A stretch of 64,000 bases of DNA. It comes from Calamus simplicifolius (Eukaryota > Streptophyta > Magnoliopsida > Arecales > Arecaceae). The stretch covers positions 340,332 to 404,331 of the forward strand of contig UESW01004380.1 in the NCBI GenBank assembly GCA_900491605.1, read 5' to 3'. The notes beneath the pieces are model-generated. The model was not told the origin of the DNA, made no database searches, and saw only the letters and a program-made list of their open reading frames with translations. The translations under genes were made by a program, and so were the position numbers. This document shows positions 1-11,599 of the stretch, one piece after another (positions within the stretch are counted from its first letter, which is position 1; the number at the start of each line of letters is the position of its first letter).

Positions 1-1158
1 CCATTTTCCTCGAGTCGACTCCCGACTTTCAGGAGCCGACACTTTAGTTTTCGCGAGTCGACCCTTCAATGCTTAAAATGTTTCTATTTTTAGTAATCGA
101 CTTCGAGCCGACTCCCACAGAGCTCGAGTCGACTCCGCGAAATCTGGGCGCGATTTTTAACGATGACACATCAGCCCCAACGGTAAGATTTTTGAATAAC
201 GGCTATTTTTCTTGTCTCTAACGGATATATTTTTGCAGATTCTATAAATAGAGGAGCTCTTTTCAAATCAAAAATCGAGAAAATCAAAGAGAGAAAAGAA
301 TATCTTTTGAAAAGAGGGAAAAACAGAGCATATTGAAAAATTATTAGCTCAAAGGAGAGTGATTCAAAAGGAGTGAAATCCAAGAGAAAGTTTCGTCTGC
401 TCCTTATCAATCCACAAGAGCCAAAAGAAAATCCACAAGCATTTCAAAGGTCAAATCGGAGGATTTTCAAAAGAGGAAAAAGCTTCATCTCAACTCCAAA
501 GCTTCAACGGTCAAGAATCTTGCTGAGGCGTGATTCAACTTTCAAGAGGAGTTAAAGAGAAGAAGGAAGAAAGCCCAAGCCTCTACCATCTGCAATACAA
601 TCAGGCTTTTCTAACCTTATATTTTGTACTTCATTTGTATATTTGCTCAAGGGGAGCATTTCATTGTTCAAACACTATCATTCTATTTGTTTGCTGATTC
701 AATCAGTGGATTGAATCAGTGGAGGTTGGTATACCTCGTTACAAGCCGGAGTGCTTGTGTTGGGTTAGTTGTGAGCCCGTGAAAAACAACGTGTAGGGTT
801 TTGTGCTGGTAAGCCCGAGTTAAAACCAGCTGGGTTCGTTGTGCACCCGGTAAAACAACAAGTTTGAGTTGTGAGCTTGGAAAACAACTCGGCTGTAATC
901 TAGAGAGATTATAGTGTGGACCCAAGTGAATCTTGGGAGTGGACGTAGGTGTTGATTGCACCGAACCACTATAAAATTATCTTGTGTTTGCCGTGCCATA
1001 TTTTCTCTTTCTCTATCTCTCTTATATTTGCTTGTGCATTGCTTATTAGTTAGCCTCTCACTTGCACATCTTGCTAACTAATCAATTAAAGTTAAAAAGA
1101 CTTAAATTTTTAAGAACCCAATTCACCCCCCCCTCTTGGGTTGCCATCTGGGCCAACA
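1..1158 (+). mobile_element. Copia (SIRE/Maximus-type) LTR, 3' portion, cut by window edge
   Basis: The stretch has the layout of a long plant Copia LTR on the plus strand. A TATA box lies at 243-250. Near the 3' end is the 'ggagtggacgtaggt ... gaaccactataaa' signature (about 938-975) typical of SIRE/Maximus LTRs, followed by a C-rich 'aattcaccccccc' block (about 1120-1136) and a terminal 'ccaaca' at 1153-1158. Gypsy integrase sequence resumes without a break at 1159, so the insertion split that gene. The 5' LTR end and any internal region lie left of the window, so I cannot tell a solo LTR from the 3' LTR of a complete element. Family assignment rests on recalled LTR motifs. Small ORFs here are chance frames. 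Confidence 0.7.
243..250 (+). promoter_or_regulatory. TATA box of the Copia LTR
   Basis: TATAAATA followed by a purine-rich leader is the usual U3/R promoter arrangement of a plant LTR. Transcription would start roughly 30 bp downstream, near 275-285. Confidence 0.6.
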
Positions 1159-2084
1159 CATTCCTATGGGAGTTTTAAATGCAGTACAATAAGCCCATAA
1201 TGCATCATCCAAACGTTCTGACCAATCTTTCCTATCAGGTCTCACCGTTTTCTCAAGGATATTTTTAATTTCTCTATTTGATATTTCAACTTGGCCACTA
1301 GTTTGGGGATGATAAGGTGTAGCTACCTTATGAGTAATTCCATATTTGTTCATTAATCTTCAAAGTGTCTATTCGTGAAATGTGTACCCCCATCACTAAT
1401 TATAGCCCTTGGGCATCCAAAACGACTAAGGATATTATGCTGAATAAACTTGATTACAACTTTATGGTCATTGGTTCGAGTTGCCATGGCTTCAATCCAT
1501 TTTGACACATAATCAACTGCCACTAGAATGTATTCAAATCCAAAAGAGGAAGGAAATGGGCCCATAAAATCAATACCCCATACATCAAAAATTTCTACAA
1601 CCAAGATAGGGTTTAGGGGCATCATGTCTTTTCGAGATATATTTCCTGTTTGTTGACATTGGAGACAATTACGGCTAAATTCATGTGCATCTTTAAAAAG
1701 AGTTGGCCAATAAAACCCACTTTGCAGTACCTTTGCTGCAGTTTTCTTTCCACTAAAATGTCCTCCACAGGCAAGAGAATGACAGAAGTTAAGTATACTT
1801 TTGAATTCACTCTCGGGAACACATCGCCTAATCACCTGATCTGAACAGTACTTAAATAATTCAGGGTCTTCCCAAAAGTAATATTTGATTTGTGAGAAAA
1901 ATCTATCTTTTTCTTGTTTTGTCCAGTGGGAAGGTACTTTTCCTGTTGCCAAATAATTCACAATGTGGGCAAACCAGGGAAGACTGCTATGGGAAATTGA
2001 GAATAATTGCTCATCAGGGAACCTATCTCTGATTATTTCTTTATTGTATTCCACTGAGATCCTAGAGATATGATCTGCTACCAT
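1159..2084 (-). pseudogene. Integrase domain of the Athila-type element (frameshifted, truncated)
   Basis: The upstream frame (2084-1353) carries the H2C2 zinc-binding head (C-H-S-L-A-C-G-G-H, then N-C-L-Q-C-Q). The catalytic core follows, with aspartates in 'GIDFMGPF' and 'IISDGGTHF'. The second frame (from 1353 down) holds 'TPYHPQTSGQVE' and the catalytic-glutamate region 'EISNREIKN'. The two frames are offset by one base near 1352-1356, consistent with a single-base deletion. The core ends in 'TPIGM' at 1159, where the Copia LTR was inserted; the C-terminal part is off-window. Family knowledge: a D,D-35-E integrase joins cDNA to host DNA. Confidence 0.85.
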
Positions 2085-2400
2085 ATTTTCAGAACCCTTC
2101 TTATCTAAGATTTCTAGATCAAATTCTTGTAGTAGAAGGATCCATCTAATCAGTCTGGGTTTGTATCCTTTTTTGATATAAGATGCCTCAACGCTGCATG
2201 ATCTGAATAAACTAAAACCTTAGACCCTAACAGATATGATCTAAACTTTTCTAGGGCAAACACAACTGCTAGTAATTCTTTTTCAGTGGTAGTATAGTTC
2301 ATTTGTGCATCTGAAAGAGTTTTGCTAGCATAATAAATTACATGGGGTTCTCGATTGAGTTTCTATCCTAGAACTGCCCCTACAGCATAATCAGAAGCAT
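2085..2400 (-). pseudogene. RNase H segment of the Athila-type element (stop and frameshift)
   Basis: Between the RT and integrase frames the minus strand still reads as a Gypsy RNase H ('PHVIYYASKTL', 'NYTTTEKELLAVVFAL', 'VYSDHAALRHL', 'RLIRWILLLQEFDLEI'). A TAG replaces the expected glutamine just after 'GAVLG' near 2360. A one-base frameshift occurs near 2170 within the run of A residues after 'HLI'. These lesions explain why no long frame spans the domain. The domain would degrade RNA in the RNA:DNA hybrid. Confidence 0.75.
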
Positions 2401-4189
2401 CACACATGATTTCGAAAGGTATGGTCCAATCTGGGGGCTTGATAATGGGTGCAGTGGTCAAAGCAGTTCGAAGGATGTTATAGGCTGTTAGACAATCTTT
2501 ATCAAAATTAAAAGAACTATCCTTGGTCAACAAATTACACAATGGTCGAGAAATTTTACTGAAATCTTTGATGAAACGTCTATAAAAACCAGCATGACCA
2601 AGGAAAGATCGTACTTGTTTAACTGAGGTTGGGGGTGGTAGATTTGAGATCAATTCAACCTTGGCTTTATCAACCTCAATACCTCGCTCTGAAACAATGT
2701 GTCCAAGCACAATTCCCTCACGAACCATAAAATGGCTCTTCTCCCAACTTAGGACTAAATTCATTTCCATACATCGTTTCAGTACCTTAGTCAAGTTCTC
2801 GAGGCAGCTATCAAATGATGCACCAAAGACTGAAAAATCATCCATAAATACTTCCAAAAATTGATCAATCATATCAGAAAATATGGCCAACATACATCGT
2901 TGAAACGTGGCTGGTGCATTACAAAGACCAAATGGCATGCGTCTAAAGGCAAATGTTCCAAAGGGACAGGTGAAGGTGGTCTTTTCTTGATCTGCAGGAA
3001 ATACTGGGACTTGATTGTATCCTGAATATCCATCTAAGAAACAAAAGAAACTTTGTCCCGCTAGCCGTTCTAGAATTTGATCGATAAAAGGCAAAGGAAA
3101 GTGGTCTTTCCTAGTCACGGCATTCAACTTTCGATAATCTATACACACTCTCCAACTAGTTGATGTGCGAGTAGGAATTGATTCGCCCTTTTCATTTTTA
3201 ATCACGGTAATACCTGATTTTTTAGGTACTACTTGGATTGGACTGACCCATTGGCTATCTGAAATTGGATAAATGATACCAGCATCAAGCCATTTTACTA
3301 CTTCTTTCTTAACAACATCCCTCATGTTTGGATTTAGCCTTCGTTGCATGTCTCTATGTGGTTTGGCTTCAATTTCACTATGAATATGGTGCATGCAAAC
3401 GGAAGGGTCAATTCCCTTAAGATCAGCTATTGTCCATCCAATTGCCTCTTTATGTTCTTTAAGTACATCTACCAATTTATCTTCTTGCTCAGAGGTTAGG
3501 GTAGATGCAATGATTACTGGAAGGGTGTCATTGGGTCCAAGGAATGAATATTTTAAGTCATCTGGAAGAGGTTTCAATTCTAGTTGGGGTGGTTCTTCCA
3601 AGGATGGTATTAAAGGACTTGGTTTAGTTGGAAGTGGTTCATATTTTATAGTCCAAGGCGGGATGGTGTCGAACTTAGGTGGTTCTAATAACATGTTTAT
3701 CTCTTTGGTATACTCATCAATATCAAAGTCATCTATTCCAAAATGTGTAAGACATGTTTGTAAAGGATCCGAATCAATCAAACTTTGAAATTTCTTATCT
3801 ACTACTTCCTCTATCATGTTTACTTCATTTAAATCATACACAGGTGGTCCTTGGGAAGCATTAAAAATATTTAATCTCATCTTCTTGTTTCCAAAAGATA
3901 CATCCATCACACCTGTTCTACAATTTATGCATGCATTAGCAGTAGCTAAAAAAGGTCTTTCAAGGATGATGGGAATTTGGTTAGGATTACTACTAGATTC
4001 CATATCCAACACAAGGAAGTCGACAAGAAAATAGAATTCATCCACCTTTACTAATACATCTTCCAATATTCTACAAGGTTCTTTGACTGATCTATCTGCC
4101 AATTGTAGTGTTACTGTAGTGGGTTTCAACTCTCCAAATCCGAATAATTCATACACTGAACTTGGGAGAAGGTTTACACTCACACCCAA
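2363..4189 (-). CDS. Protease-reverse transcriptase segment of Athila-type pol (608 codons, open)
   Basis: This is the longest open frame in the window. The N-terminus is the retropepsin region; the 'LDLG' active-site block lies just upstream in the same frame (about 4180-4200), and 'RPFLATANACI' follows. RT motifs come next: 'GIIYPISDSQWVSPIQVVPKK', 'WRVCIDYRKLN', 'FPLPFIDQILERL', 'DGYSGYNQ', 'MPFGLCNAPATFQRCM', catalytic 'VFMDDFSVFG', then 'LGHIVSERGIEVDKAKVE' and 'RSFLGHAGFYRRFI'. Both aspartates of the F-M-D-D box are present, so the RT core looks intact by eye. The frame starts mid-polyprotein because of a frameshift at its upstream edge and ends at a TAG in RNase H. It is a fragment, not a host gene. 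Confidence 0.85.
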   Translation of the reverse strand: MGVSVNLLPSSVYELFGFGELKPTTVTLQLADRSVKEPCRILEDVLVKVDEFYFLVDFLVLDMESSSNPNQIPIILERPFLATANACINCRTGVMDVSFGNKKMRLNIFNASQGPPVYDLNEVNMIEEVVDKKFQSLIDSDPLQTCLTHFGIDDFDIDEYTKEINMLLEPPKFDTIPPWTIKYEPLPTKPSPLIPSLEEPPQLELKPLPDDLKYSFLGPNDTLPVIIASTLTSEQEDKLVDVLKEHKEAIGWTIADLKGIDPSVCMHHIHSEIEAKPHRDMQRRLNPNMRDVVKKEVVKWLDAGIIYPISDSQWVSPIQVVPKKSGITVIKNEKGESIPTRTSTSWRVCIDYRKLNAVTRKDHFPLPFIDQILERLAGQSFFCFLDGYSGYNQVPVFPADQEKTTFTCPFGTFAFRRMPFGLCNAPATFQRCMLAIFSDMIDQFLEVFMDDFSVFGASFDSCLENLTKVLKRCMEMNLVLSWEKSHFMVREGIVLGHIVSERGIEVDKAKVELISNLPPPTSVKQVRSFLGHAGFYRRFIKDFSKISRPLCNLLTKDSSFNFDKDCLTAYNILRTALTTAPIIKPPDWTIPFEIMCDASDYAVGAVLG

Positions 4190-4191
4190 AT

Positions 4192-6077
4192 CTAATAATG
4201 CTTTCTTGATTGTGAAGTTTTATATGACACATGATATAATCGGGGTACCAGGATCTTTAGTTTGGGTGGGGTTATTTGCTGAACAACTGAGCTGACTTGC
4301 TCAGTCAAATATATCTTTTTTGGTATTTGTGTCTTGGCTTTCCGTTTTTGTGTGCATAGATCCTTCAAAAATTTAGCATAAGCTGGAACTTGCTTGATAG
4401 CATCGAAAAGAGGTAAGTTTATTTGGACTTTCTTAAATAACTCAAGCATCTCATTCATTTTTATATTCTTCTTATCTGAAGGCAAAGGAGATTCTAAAGT
4501 ACTAGGGAATGGGGCTTTAGGTATGATTGCTTGATCATTGAATTCCTTTTCTTTTTCATTTCTTCTCTCTTCTGGTTTAGCCACTTCTAATTTCTGGGAT
4601 GGTTCAGGTGGGTTCAATGTATTTCCACTTCTTAGAGTCATGACTAATTTAGCATGTTCTGGGAATTTGTCAGGACTATTGGAACCTCAGCCATGAATTA
4701 TCCTTTCGAATTATTGATAGGCTGACTAGGTAACTTACCCTCCTCCCTTCTACTGAATGTTGTGGCTAATTGACCTATCTGAGTTTCTAGTTTTGCAATA
4801 GATTGTGTGTGGGAGTGAAGGATTTGAGTATTCATTTCTAGCCCTTTCAATGCTTGTAATACTTTGTCTTCAAAAGTAGGCTGATTATTCGGTGGAGGTT
4901 GTGGGATGTTTGGATATTGTGAATATGGCATGTTTCTAAAATTAGTTTCTTAATAATTAGGTCTGATCGATGAATTGACTACAGGCTGAGGTTTCCAAAA
5001 AAAATTTGGATGATTTCGCCAGCCAGGATTGTAAGTATTTGCAAATGGATCATTTCTTGTTCTAGGAGCTAATCGGGTTTGGGCTTGGTGGGCTTGCTCT
5101 TGAACAAGTTCAGGAAATTGGTATGCAGTTGGACATTCACCTATAGAATGGGTTGGACTCGAACAAATTATGCATACCTCATGTAATTGAGTAGATGGGG
5201 AAGAGATGTTTCCAACTTATAGAATCTGGTCAAGTTTATGGGATAATTCATCTACCTTAGTATAGATATCTGTAGAATGACTTATTTCATATATTCCACG
5301 TCTTTTAGGTTCTACGGGAGGGTCTCGACAAGCAACTGACATATGATGTAATGAATTCTCACTCAATGTCTCAAAGAGTTGCCAAGCTTCATGTTCATTT
5401 TTTAACATAAATATCCCACCACATGAAGCATCAATCATTTATCGGTGCTTTTCTGATAATCCATCATAAAAGCACTGAACCAATTGCCATTTAGGTATAG
5501 CATGATGTGGACATTTTTTAATCAGTTCTTTTAATCTCTCCCATGTCTCATGAAACATTTTTCTATCTATCTGGGAAAAACTTGTTAGTGCTTTTCTAAT
5601 TTGATTTGTTTTTCCTATAGGAAAATATTTCTTAAGAAATTCTCTCTGAAGATGATCCCAAGTTAAAATTATGATAGTGTCTAATAAATTTAACCAATAT
5701 TTGGCTTTATCTTTTAGGAAAAAAGGGAATAGCTTAAGCCTAAGTGCATCATCAGAGAAATTTTGAATCTTGACAGTTGAGCAAATTTCTAAGAATTCAT
5801 CTAAGTGTTTGTAGGGATCCTCATTTGTAAGTCCATAGAAAGATGGTAACATTTGGATTACACTTGACTTAATTTCGTATTGGGCAGTCTCTACTGGAGG
5901 CACTTGAATGCAGGGAGAGTAAGTATACCTTGAAGGAGTAAAATACTCTTTTAATTGTCATGGTTGATTATTTTCGTTATTAGGATCCATAATTCTGAGT
6001 CTGTTTACTCTAATAGTTCTTTCTATCTCAGGATTTAAGGGTATAAGGTTGGGTTGCAATGATCGGCGACCAAGCAT
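4192..6077 (-). pseudogene. gag polyprotein region of the Athila-type element (several frames)
   Basis: An ATG at 6077 opens a frame running through 'MDPNNENNQP' (5990). An in-frame TGA then sits where the family has arginine, and the frame continues into the Retrotrans_gag domain (5903-5439: 'IQMLPSFYGL', 'DPYKHLDEFLEICST', 'KAKYWLNLL', 'REFLKKYFP'). After another stop, 5438-5217 continues ('GGIFMLKNEHEAWQLFETL'). A CCHC-like knuckle follows near 5190-5130 (C-I-I-C ... H-S-I-G-E-C). The frames 4931-4698 and 4641-4192 are the gag-protease linker. The 4192 frame ends by a one-base shift just before the protease 'LDLG' box. The particle protein would package element RNA; this copy cannot make it intact. 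Confidence 0.8.
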
Positions 6078-7159
6078 ACACCCTACCAATGACTCTAAAG
6101 CAAACAATTTTTCTTTTAATTTTTAATAGAAGAAAAAAAGGGAGATTCTAAAGAAAATACCCTAAAAGATTCTTAGAACTAAAAATAATTTAATTAGGGT
6201 TTAAGAATTTTTTTAGCAATCAAGTTAACAAAGATTAGACTCTCTATTCTAGGTTTACCCTAGATCTAGACAGCTCCTAGTTTCCAAGACTGCCTTGGAG
6301 CCCTCCAAGTTAAAAATTAGCTGATTAACTAGCCAGTTGAGGATAAGGTCAGTGGGGTCCCCCCGTTGCTTACTAGGTAAGCGAATGGAACCAATTAAGT
6401 AACCACTTTCCTTTCCTTTTCTAGATACCAGTTAAGTAGTCAATCTCGACCCAGTCCAACTCTTTTGGGTGCCTTGTCCTATTGAGCTCGAGTTCCTTAG
6501 GGGCTGATGTCTAATTAATTTTAGAGTTAAAGGTTTGGGTTAATGCAGAATGAAAGATGTGGTTTGTGGGCCAAGGAAGGGTGATGAAATCCCCACCTTA
6601 TCTTGATTAGGGGTTTGTGCCCTTAAAGTTAATTATGAAAATGCTATGCAACAATCAGATGTCCAACTCTTGAAATTATCAAACAAATTAATCTAATAAT
6701 TACCTTTTTTTGTAATTAAGTTTCTAATTTCCTAATAAATTATGAGATGTCAATGGAAGAATTTAGAGTTTTGCAGAAAATAAATCCACCTAAGTCAATC
6801 TATAGCATAGAAATAATTATTTTATTTATATTTTATTTTTATTTTTATATAAATTTTTTTCTTAAATTAATTATGTTTTATGGAAGGTGTCTTAGGGTTA
6901 TCTTTCAATTTTTTTTAGGTAAGTTAATTAAAAGGAAAATTTGATTAGGTTAAAATTGGATTTGTGGCAAAAAGGAAAGTAACAATTTTTTATGTTAAAA
7001 AGAAAATATGCAATTCTAATAATTAAGTAAATAAAATAAAGAGGCAATAACTATTCAAAAATTAAGAGAAAATAATCTAATTTTTTAATATATTTTATAT
7101 TTTTTAATTTTTATAATAATTTTTAATTAATTATTTTTTTTCAAAATAATACACTTAAG
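6078..7159 (-). other. AT-rich leader between primer site and gag, no gene
   Basis: About 1.1 kb of AT-rich sequence with long T and A runs (densest at 6810-7150) separates the primer site from gag. Long untranslated leaders are usual in Athila elements. No coding motif was recognised on either strand. Confidence 0.6.
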
Positions 7160-7177
7160 TCCCCGGCAACGGCGCCA
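7160..7177 (-). other. Primer-binding site complementary to tRNA-Asp
   Basis: The minus strand reads TGGCGCCGTTGCCGGGGA. It is complementary to the 3' end of plant tRNA-Asp(GTC) including the CCA tail, as I recall that tRNA. It lies 6 bp inside the 5' LTR end, which fixes both the orientation and the LTR boundary. Confidence 0.9.
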
Positions 7178-7183
7178 AAAATC

Positions 7184-8373
7184 TGATGCGTGTCGTAGCG
7201 CAACGATTAAAATATCTTAATTTCACTATTAGAATAGCGAGAGTAAGGAATCGATTCCACAGGGACTTTAGCGATTATCTTGAAATAAATTTATAAATTT
7301 AACTAAATATATAATTATTAGTGCAAAATAATCAAGATATGGTCTATCTTATATGAGCACGGCCCGTCCCTTTTAAGTATAGATCAGTCTAAAATTATTT
7401 TCACTAAAATATAATTTAATAACAATTAAACATGAATAGAAACTTTATTTCATATAAATTAAAAAGTCATGACATTAAGAAGCAATAAGAAAGCAATAAA
7501 TTCTCTCTACACCAAACCAAAGATGGGATGAAGTCTTTATTCCTCCTCTGAATGCGCCTCCCGAATCGCGAACAGATCAGCCTCCACGGATGGATAGAGA
7601 CTTTGTAAAATAGTAGCCTCCACGGAAGTTGGAAACAGGACAGCGAAACTCCTCCAAAGCCACGGAACAGCGTCGCATTGGAACAGATCAGTCTCCACGG
7701 CTGGAGCGAGTCTCCACGGCTGGAACGGAATTTCTCACGAACAGAGGACTTCACGGAACAGAGGACTCCACGGACGGACGCCTTGGAACAGAAGCTCTCC
7801 CAAGCTACGGAACGGATGTAGATTGCTAGACGGATGGCTGCCTTCCCGGACTTCCTCCCAAACGATGCTTCTCTGCTGCTATTTGTAGAGGCCCCGGATG
7901 CGGAGAAGACGCGGCGAAGAATTCTGTTTCAAAACAGAGACGCGGAAGCAACGAAAATAACGAAGAAAATCTGAATAAATCATCAATAAAATTCAAATTC
8001 CTTCCAGAGGAATTTAATTCTCTCAATTTATAACTTCTGATCTAATCTATTTCTTAATTAGTGGAGGAAATGGTTATAATTAATTAAGAAAAGAATCGGA
8101 TGAAAATAAAGAAAAACGGCTAAGAAGACAATGAAGTCGGCAACGTGTTTGCCGTTTTTGCTTTGGAATCCATGCTAAATCCTTAAAATCAATTCTGAGC
8201 TCATTTAAGTCCGATTCGAGTACTGTTTGCGTCGTTAAATCCCTAAAATCGAGCTCTTTAAATTGATAAGGTTTTATCTAAAATATTATATAAAATATTA
8301 AAATATTAAATAATAATAGATACGTTAAATTATTACTTAATAGGTTTAGTGATAATTATTTATGCGTTTATCA
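7184..8373 (-). repeat. 5' LTR of the Athila-type element (1190 bp)
   Basis: Read on the minus strand, the LTR begins TGATAAACGCATAA at 8373 and ends GACACGCATCA at 7184, giving the standard TG...CA termini and adjoining the primer site. The central part (about 7560-7830) is GC-rich with a recurring 'tccacgg'/'cacggaacag' motif. Frames there are by-products of this composition. The matching 3' LTR is outside the window. Confidence 0.85.
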
Positions 8374-8983
8374 CGTCACCACTCCGATGGACGCTCGTGG
8401 GAGCCGAGGGGTCGCGCCCCCTCCCGAGAGGTTCATTTCGCATCAACGAGGTGCTCGGGAGCTCCCCTCCTTCTCTAGGGACCAGGTTCCCTCTGTTTTG
8501 TCAAACACCCTCTGAGATAAATGCCCTTGAAAATCTGTCACGCGCCCTCGAAAAGCGTGAAGAAATGAAACGCGCTGGCCCGCCTTCCTCGAAGGTAACC
8601 AAATCGTAAGTCCCGAGCGCCCCATGCGTCAATCGGGCGACCCTCATCTTCTCTGACAGTCTACACAAGAGTTTGTATTCAACATAAAGGTCGGACAAAT
8701 ATCACGATCCTCGGCGATGGCCGAGCTACTTACCTAGGCTATATCTCCATACCTCGGTTGGGCCGAGCTATGAGTCAAATATAATATTGTAGCCGGACCA
8801 AGTGGTCCCCAAAAATTCGTTCGGATTTGGGTAGCTTGCAAGCCCCGACCGGACCGAAAGATCTTCAAGACTTCCTCCGGATTCGGGCAGCTTACAAGCC
8901 CCGGTCGGACTGAGCAATATAGGAGTAACAACTCCCCAGCACAAAGGAGGCAGAAGCTAAAGAAAGAAGGAATGAAAAACTTC

Positions 8984-9758
8984 TTTATTTCTTTATTAAA
9001 AGAAAAGTTACAACCTCCTGAGAGGAGTTACAAGTGCATCAAAGCACGGAAAATGAAAACGAGTAAATAGCTCGGCCGAACTGCTCCAGTAGCTTCGGTT
9101 AACGATGATACTTCAGCGTTTGACCCAAGAAATCAGACAAACCAGTCAGCTTGCCCTGATAAGTGGCAAAGCCAGTCTCCCACGGTCCCTCCGGATGAAT
9201 TAAGAGATCCAAAAGGAGGCATGGCCCGTGGATGCTGATTCTAAGGAATCGGGCAAACTAACTAGCTTCCCCCTGGGTAGGATGCTGGGCTGCAGGCCGC
9301 TCCCCGATTGAGAGAGCTAGGGGACCATTAGCCCCACGCTGCTCTCAGCTCCCCCTTTCCGTGGCAAGGATTCCCCTCAGAGAAGAGGCAAAAATCCAGC
9401 CCAATGGAGAAGGAGGGCTCCGTGCGTGCTACGGGGGTGCCTATGCACTTCCTACCCTGCGTCCCCCGTAGCAGGCCACAAAGGACACACAGGAAGCGCA
9501 TATGTGCACTCTCTGTGTGATCTCTGGACCTTCTGTGCGCTCTCCATGTGATCTCCGAGTCTCCTCCCTTGAGGACGAGCCGCTCTTCAGCGACTCCTTC
9601 GTCACCCCAGCTATTCGAGGGATGACTGCTTGCAAAAAGAAAACTTAGCCCCTCCGCCCTAAGCCTCCGGGACACAACCATCATGAAATTTTTCTATAAA
9701 CACAAAGAAGAAAGCTTTGGGGATGGCCTAACACGGCCCCTTCCTCCCCCTTTTTATA
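8984..9758 (-). promoter_or_regulatory. Second antisense transcription unit of Tat element 1 (TATA to poly(A) signals)
   Basis: A TATA box (TATAAAAA, complement of 9751-9758) is followed by a short ORF at 9684-9328. Two AATAAA signals lie on the minus strand at about 8997-8992 and 8989-8984. The ORF contains 'WGDEGVAEE' followed by a basic segment, and the same arrangement with 'WDDEGVAKK' occurs in Tat element 2 (32940-33604, plus strand). Conservation of TATA box, ORF start region and poly(A) signal in two diverged elements suggests a real transcript. Whether it is translated is unknown, and I do not recognise the protein. An internal tandem repeat ('agatcacatggagagcgc'-like, about 9490-9560) lies inside the ORF. 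Confidence 0.45.
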
Positions 9759-10694
9759 GGCAGAATGGATCGGGGGCAACTATCAAGGCAGAAAGCCCGA
9801 GATTCAAAACGCTTAATCCGCGCCACCACGTGGCCTCCTGTGGTGGAGACAGCGCCCCTCGTTGCGCGCCAAATGCGCCGCCCTAATTGATCATGACGCA
9901 CACCAAAAGATTTTCTCTGATCCGGATCATGAATTTTAAATGTGGAGAATCGCCCGCCGATCTTACAGATACGGGCAGCCCTGAGAGATCGTCCCGTGAA
10001 AGTGACGCCCTCCAATGACGGATAAGTGCTTGCGTCGTACGTTAAAACGACCCGCATTGGAAAAGATCGATATAATAAAAGCCCCTTGGAAAGCACCAAG
10101 GCCACCCTTTGCTGGCTACAGAGCCGTACTATCTACTTCGGCAAAACGAAGGTCGATGTGCCTTGGAAAAGACAAGGCACTAACAGAATAATAAAGAGGC
10201 GCAAAGGCCAAGTACTCCTCGATAAAGATGCTTCGATATCCTCTACTCTGACCCAACTACCTGTTGTATCCAGGCATGAACCAAGGCATTGCCTTAGGCT
10301 CCCCTTCAAGGCCAGAGCTGCTTCCATACTTCGAACAAGCCGAAGTATCTATCTTCAGTTCAGCACGACTGAGTGTTATTCCACACCCCGATCTAGACGA
10401 AGATAGCTACCCTCATATCATCGACAATGAGGCACTCCTTGTACTTCGGCTAAAGCATGAGCGCTATACCTTGAATCTTGCCAGGATAGCCAAAAATCCT
10501 CCAAGGGGGTGGATCGCTTATAAGACTTGCACGATGAAAGCAAGCATCTCAAAACAGCAGCAAACACGAAAGCCGCAGAAGCTGTTCTTTTCATTCATCA
10601 TAAAAAGGGTGACAAAAGGAAAGAAAAATACATCGGCCCTTGTGGGGCTCGCCATTCTCTCTAGGAGCCGCTGAGCCCTCCCCTCGCCGCAGAA

Positions 10695-10952
10695 TTAGCT
10701 CGCCCAACTGCCGTTGAAGGGATGCCACCTTCCTTTCAACCAATCGTTGGTCTCACGGAGGCGCAGGATCTCCCTGGTAGAGGCAACCATGTATTGCTCG
10801 GCCGACTTCCGAAGTTGCTCGTGGCTTGCAAACGATGAGGCCAGGACTTCCCCGTCGATGATCGCCTTAGTGCGGCCCCTACGGGTCCCCCAACGGGCGT
10901 TGACACCATTGACTGATGCTCCGGCCGACCTTCCTCCTTCCTCGGAAGCCAT
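10695..10952 (-). CDS. Small uncharacterised ORF in Tat element 1 (85 codons)
   Basis: An ATG-initiated frame encodes a Gly/Arg-rich start and a polar, helix-prone half ('HEQLRKSAEQYM', 'REILRLRETNDWL') that could form a short coiled coil. It lies on the same strand as the large antisense frame and downstream of it. An A/T-rich TATA-like 'tttaaata' lies upstream near 11027-11034. I found no clear counterpart in Tat element 2 and do not recognise it. It may be an additional exon or a chance frame. Confidence 0.25.
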   Translation of the reverse strand: MASEEGGRSAGASVNGVNARWGTRRGRTKAIIDGEVLASSFASHEQLRKSAEQYMVASTREILRLRETNDWLKGRWHPFNGSWAS

Positions 10953-11599
10953 CTTGCTATCACAAGTTTAGATAAACCAGCAAAAGATCGGCAGAGGAAG
11001 TGGTTAACGATGCCCTACCATCCGTTGGTATTTAAACTACTTCGGACGAGTGCCCCGATCACCCTACCCATCGGCTCCAGTGCCCCTGCCATAAGGCCTC
11101 GCCACGTCTCGTTACTTCAGTGGCCGCTCGTGAGAGGCGAGGATTTGCTCCCTCCACAACATGAAGAATAAGAAAATGGTGATGGAAAAGTTAACAAACT
11201 CCCCCTTTTTCTCGGGATCAAATCCCCCTTTTTTATCGAAGGCGCACCCACGTCTTTGCCCTCGATAAGTTGGACTACCTCGGTCCTAGCCAAGGCGTTT
11301 CTGTAACTCCTGGTCCTTTCCAGTCGACCAACTACATCTCTCGGTTCTAGCCGAGTTATCGCACCTTGCGACTTCGGCCGAGCTAGGTCGTCTCTCAGCC
11401 CCTTTAACCGAGCTATGTCGTATCTCGGCTTCTTCACCAAGCCTATCCAAATGTCTCGGCCTCGACCAAGATGTTCGCTCAAATCTGAGCTAAACCTACC
11501 AAGCGGCGCAAATAAGCCATAGGTTACTCGCGGTCGAAGAAAAGAAAAACTCGAGACAAGAGATCATTCGAGAAAGGCAATCGAATGAAGACAAAAAGC

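Larger units (their letters stand above)
1159..8373 (-). mobile_element. Athila-type Ty3/Gypsy retrotransposon, 5' LTR to integrase, interrupted at its 3' end
   Basis: On the minus strand the order is 5' LTR (8373-7184), tRNA-Asp primer site (7177-7160), leader, gag, protease, reverse transcriptase, RNase H and integrase, ending abruptly at 1159 where a Copia LTR begins. The gag-protease-RT-RH-INT order defines Ty3/Gypsy. The tRNA-Asp primer and the long AT-rich leader fit the Athila lineage. The rest of integrase and the 3' LTR should lie beyond the Copia insertion, left of the window. At least three nonsense or frameshift lesions break gag-pol, so this copy is not autonomous. The right flank 8374-8378 (cgtca) is the expected target duplication, whose partner is outside the window. 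Confidence 0.85.

Noticed and set aside
3393..3788. 131-codon plus-strand frame
   Set aside because: Shadow of the minus-strand Athila pol frame.
9683..10674. Series of plus-strand frames around 9.7-10.7 kb
   Set aside because: Short, overlapping frames with no domain, lying in the repeat-rich 3' region of Tat element 1.
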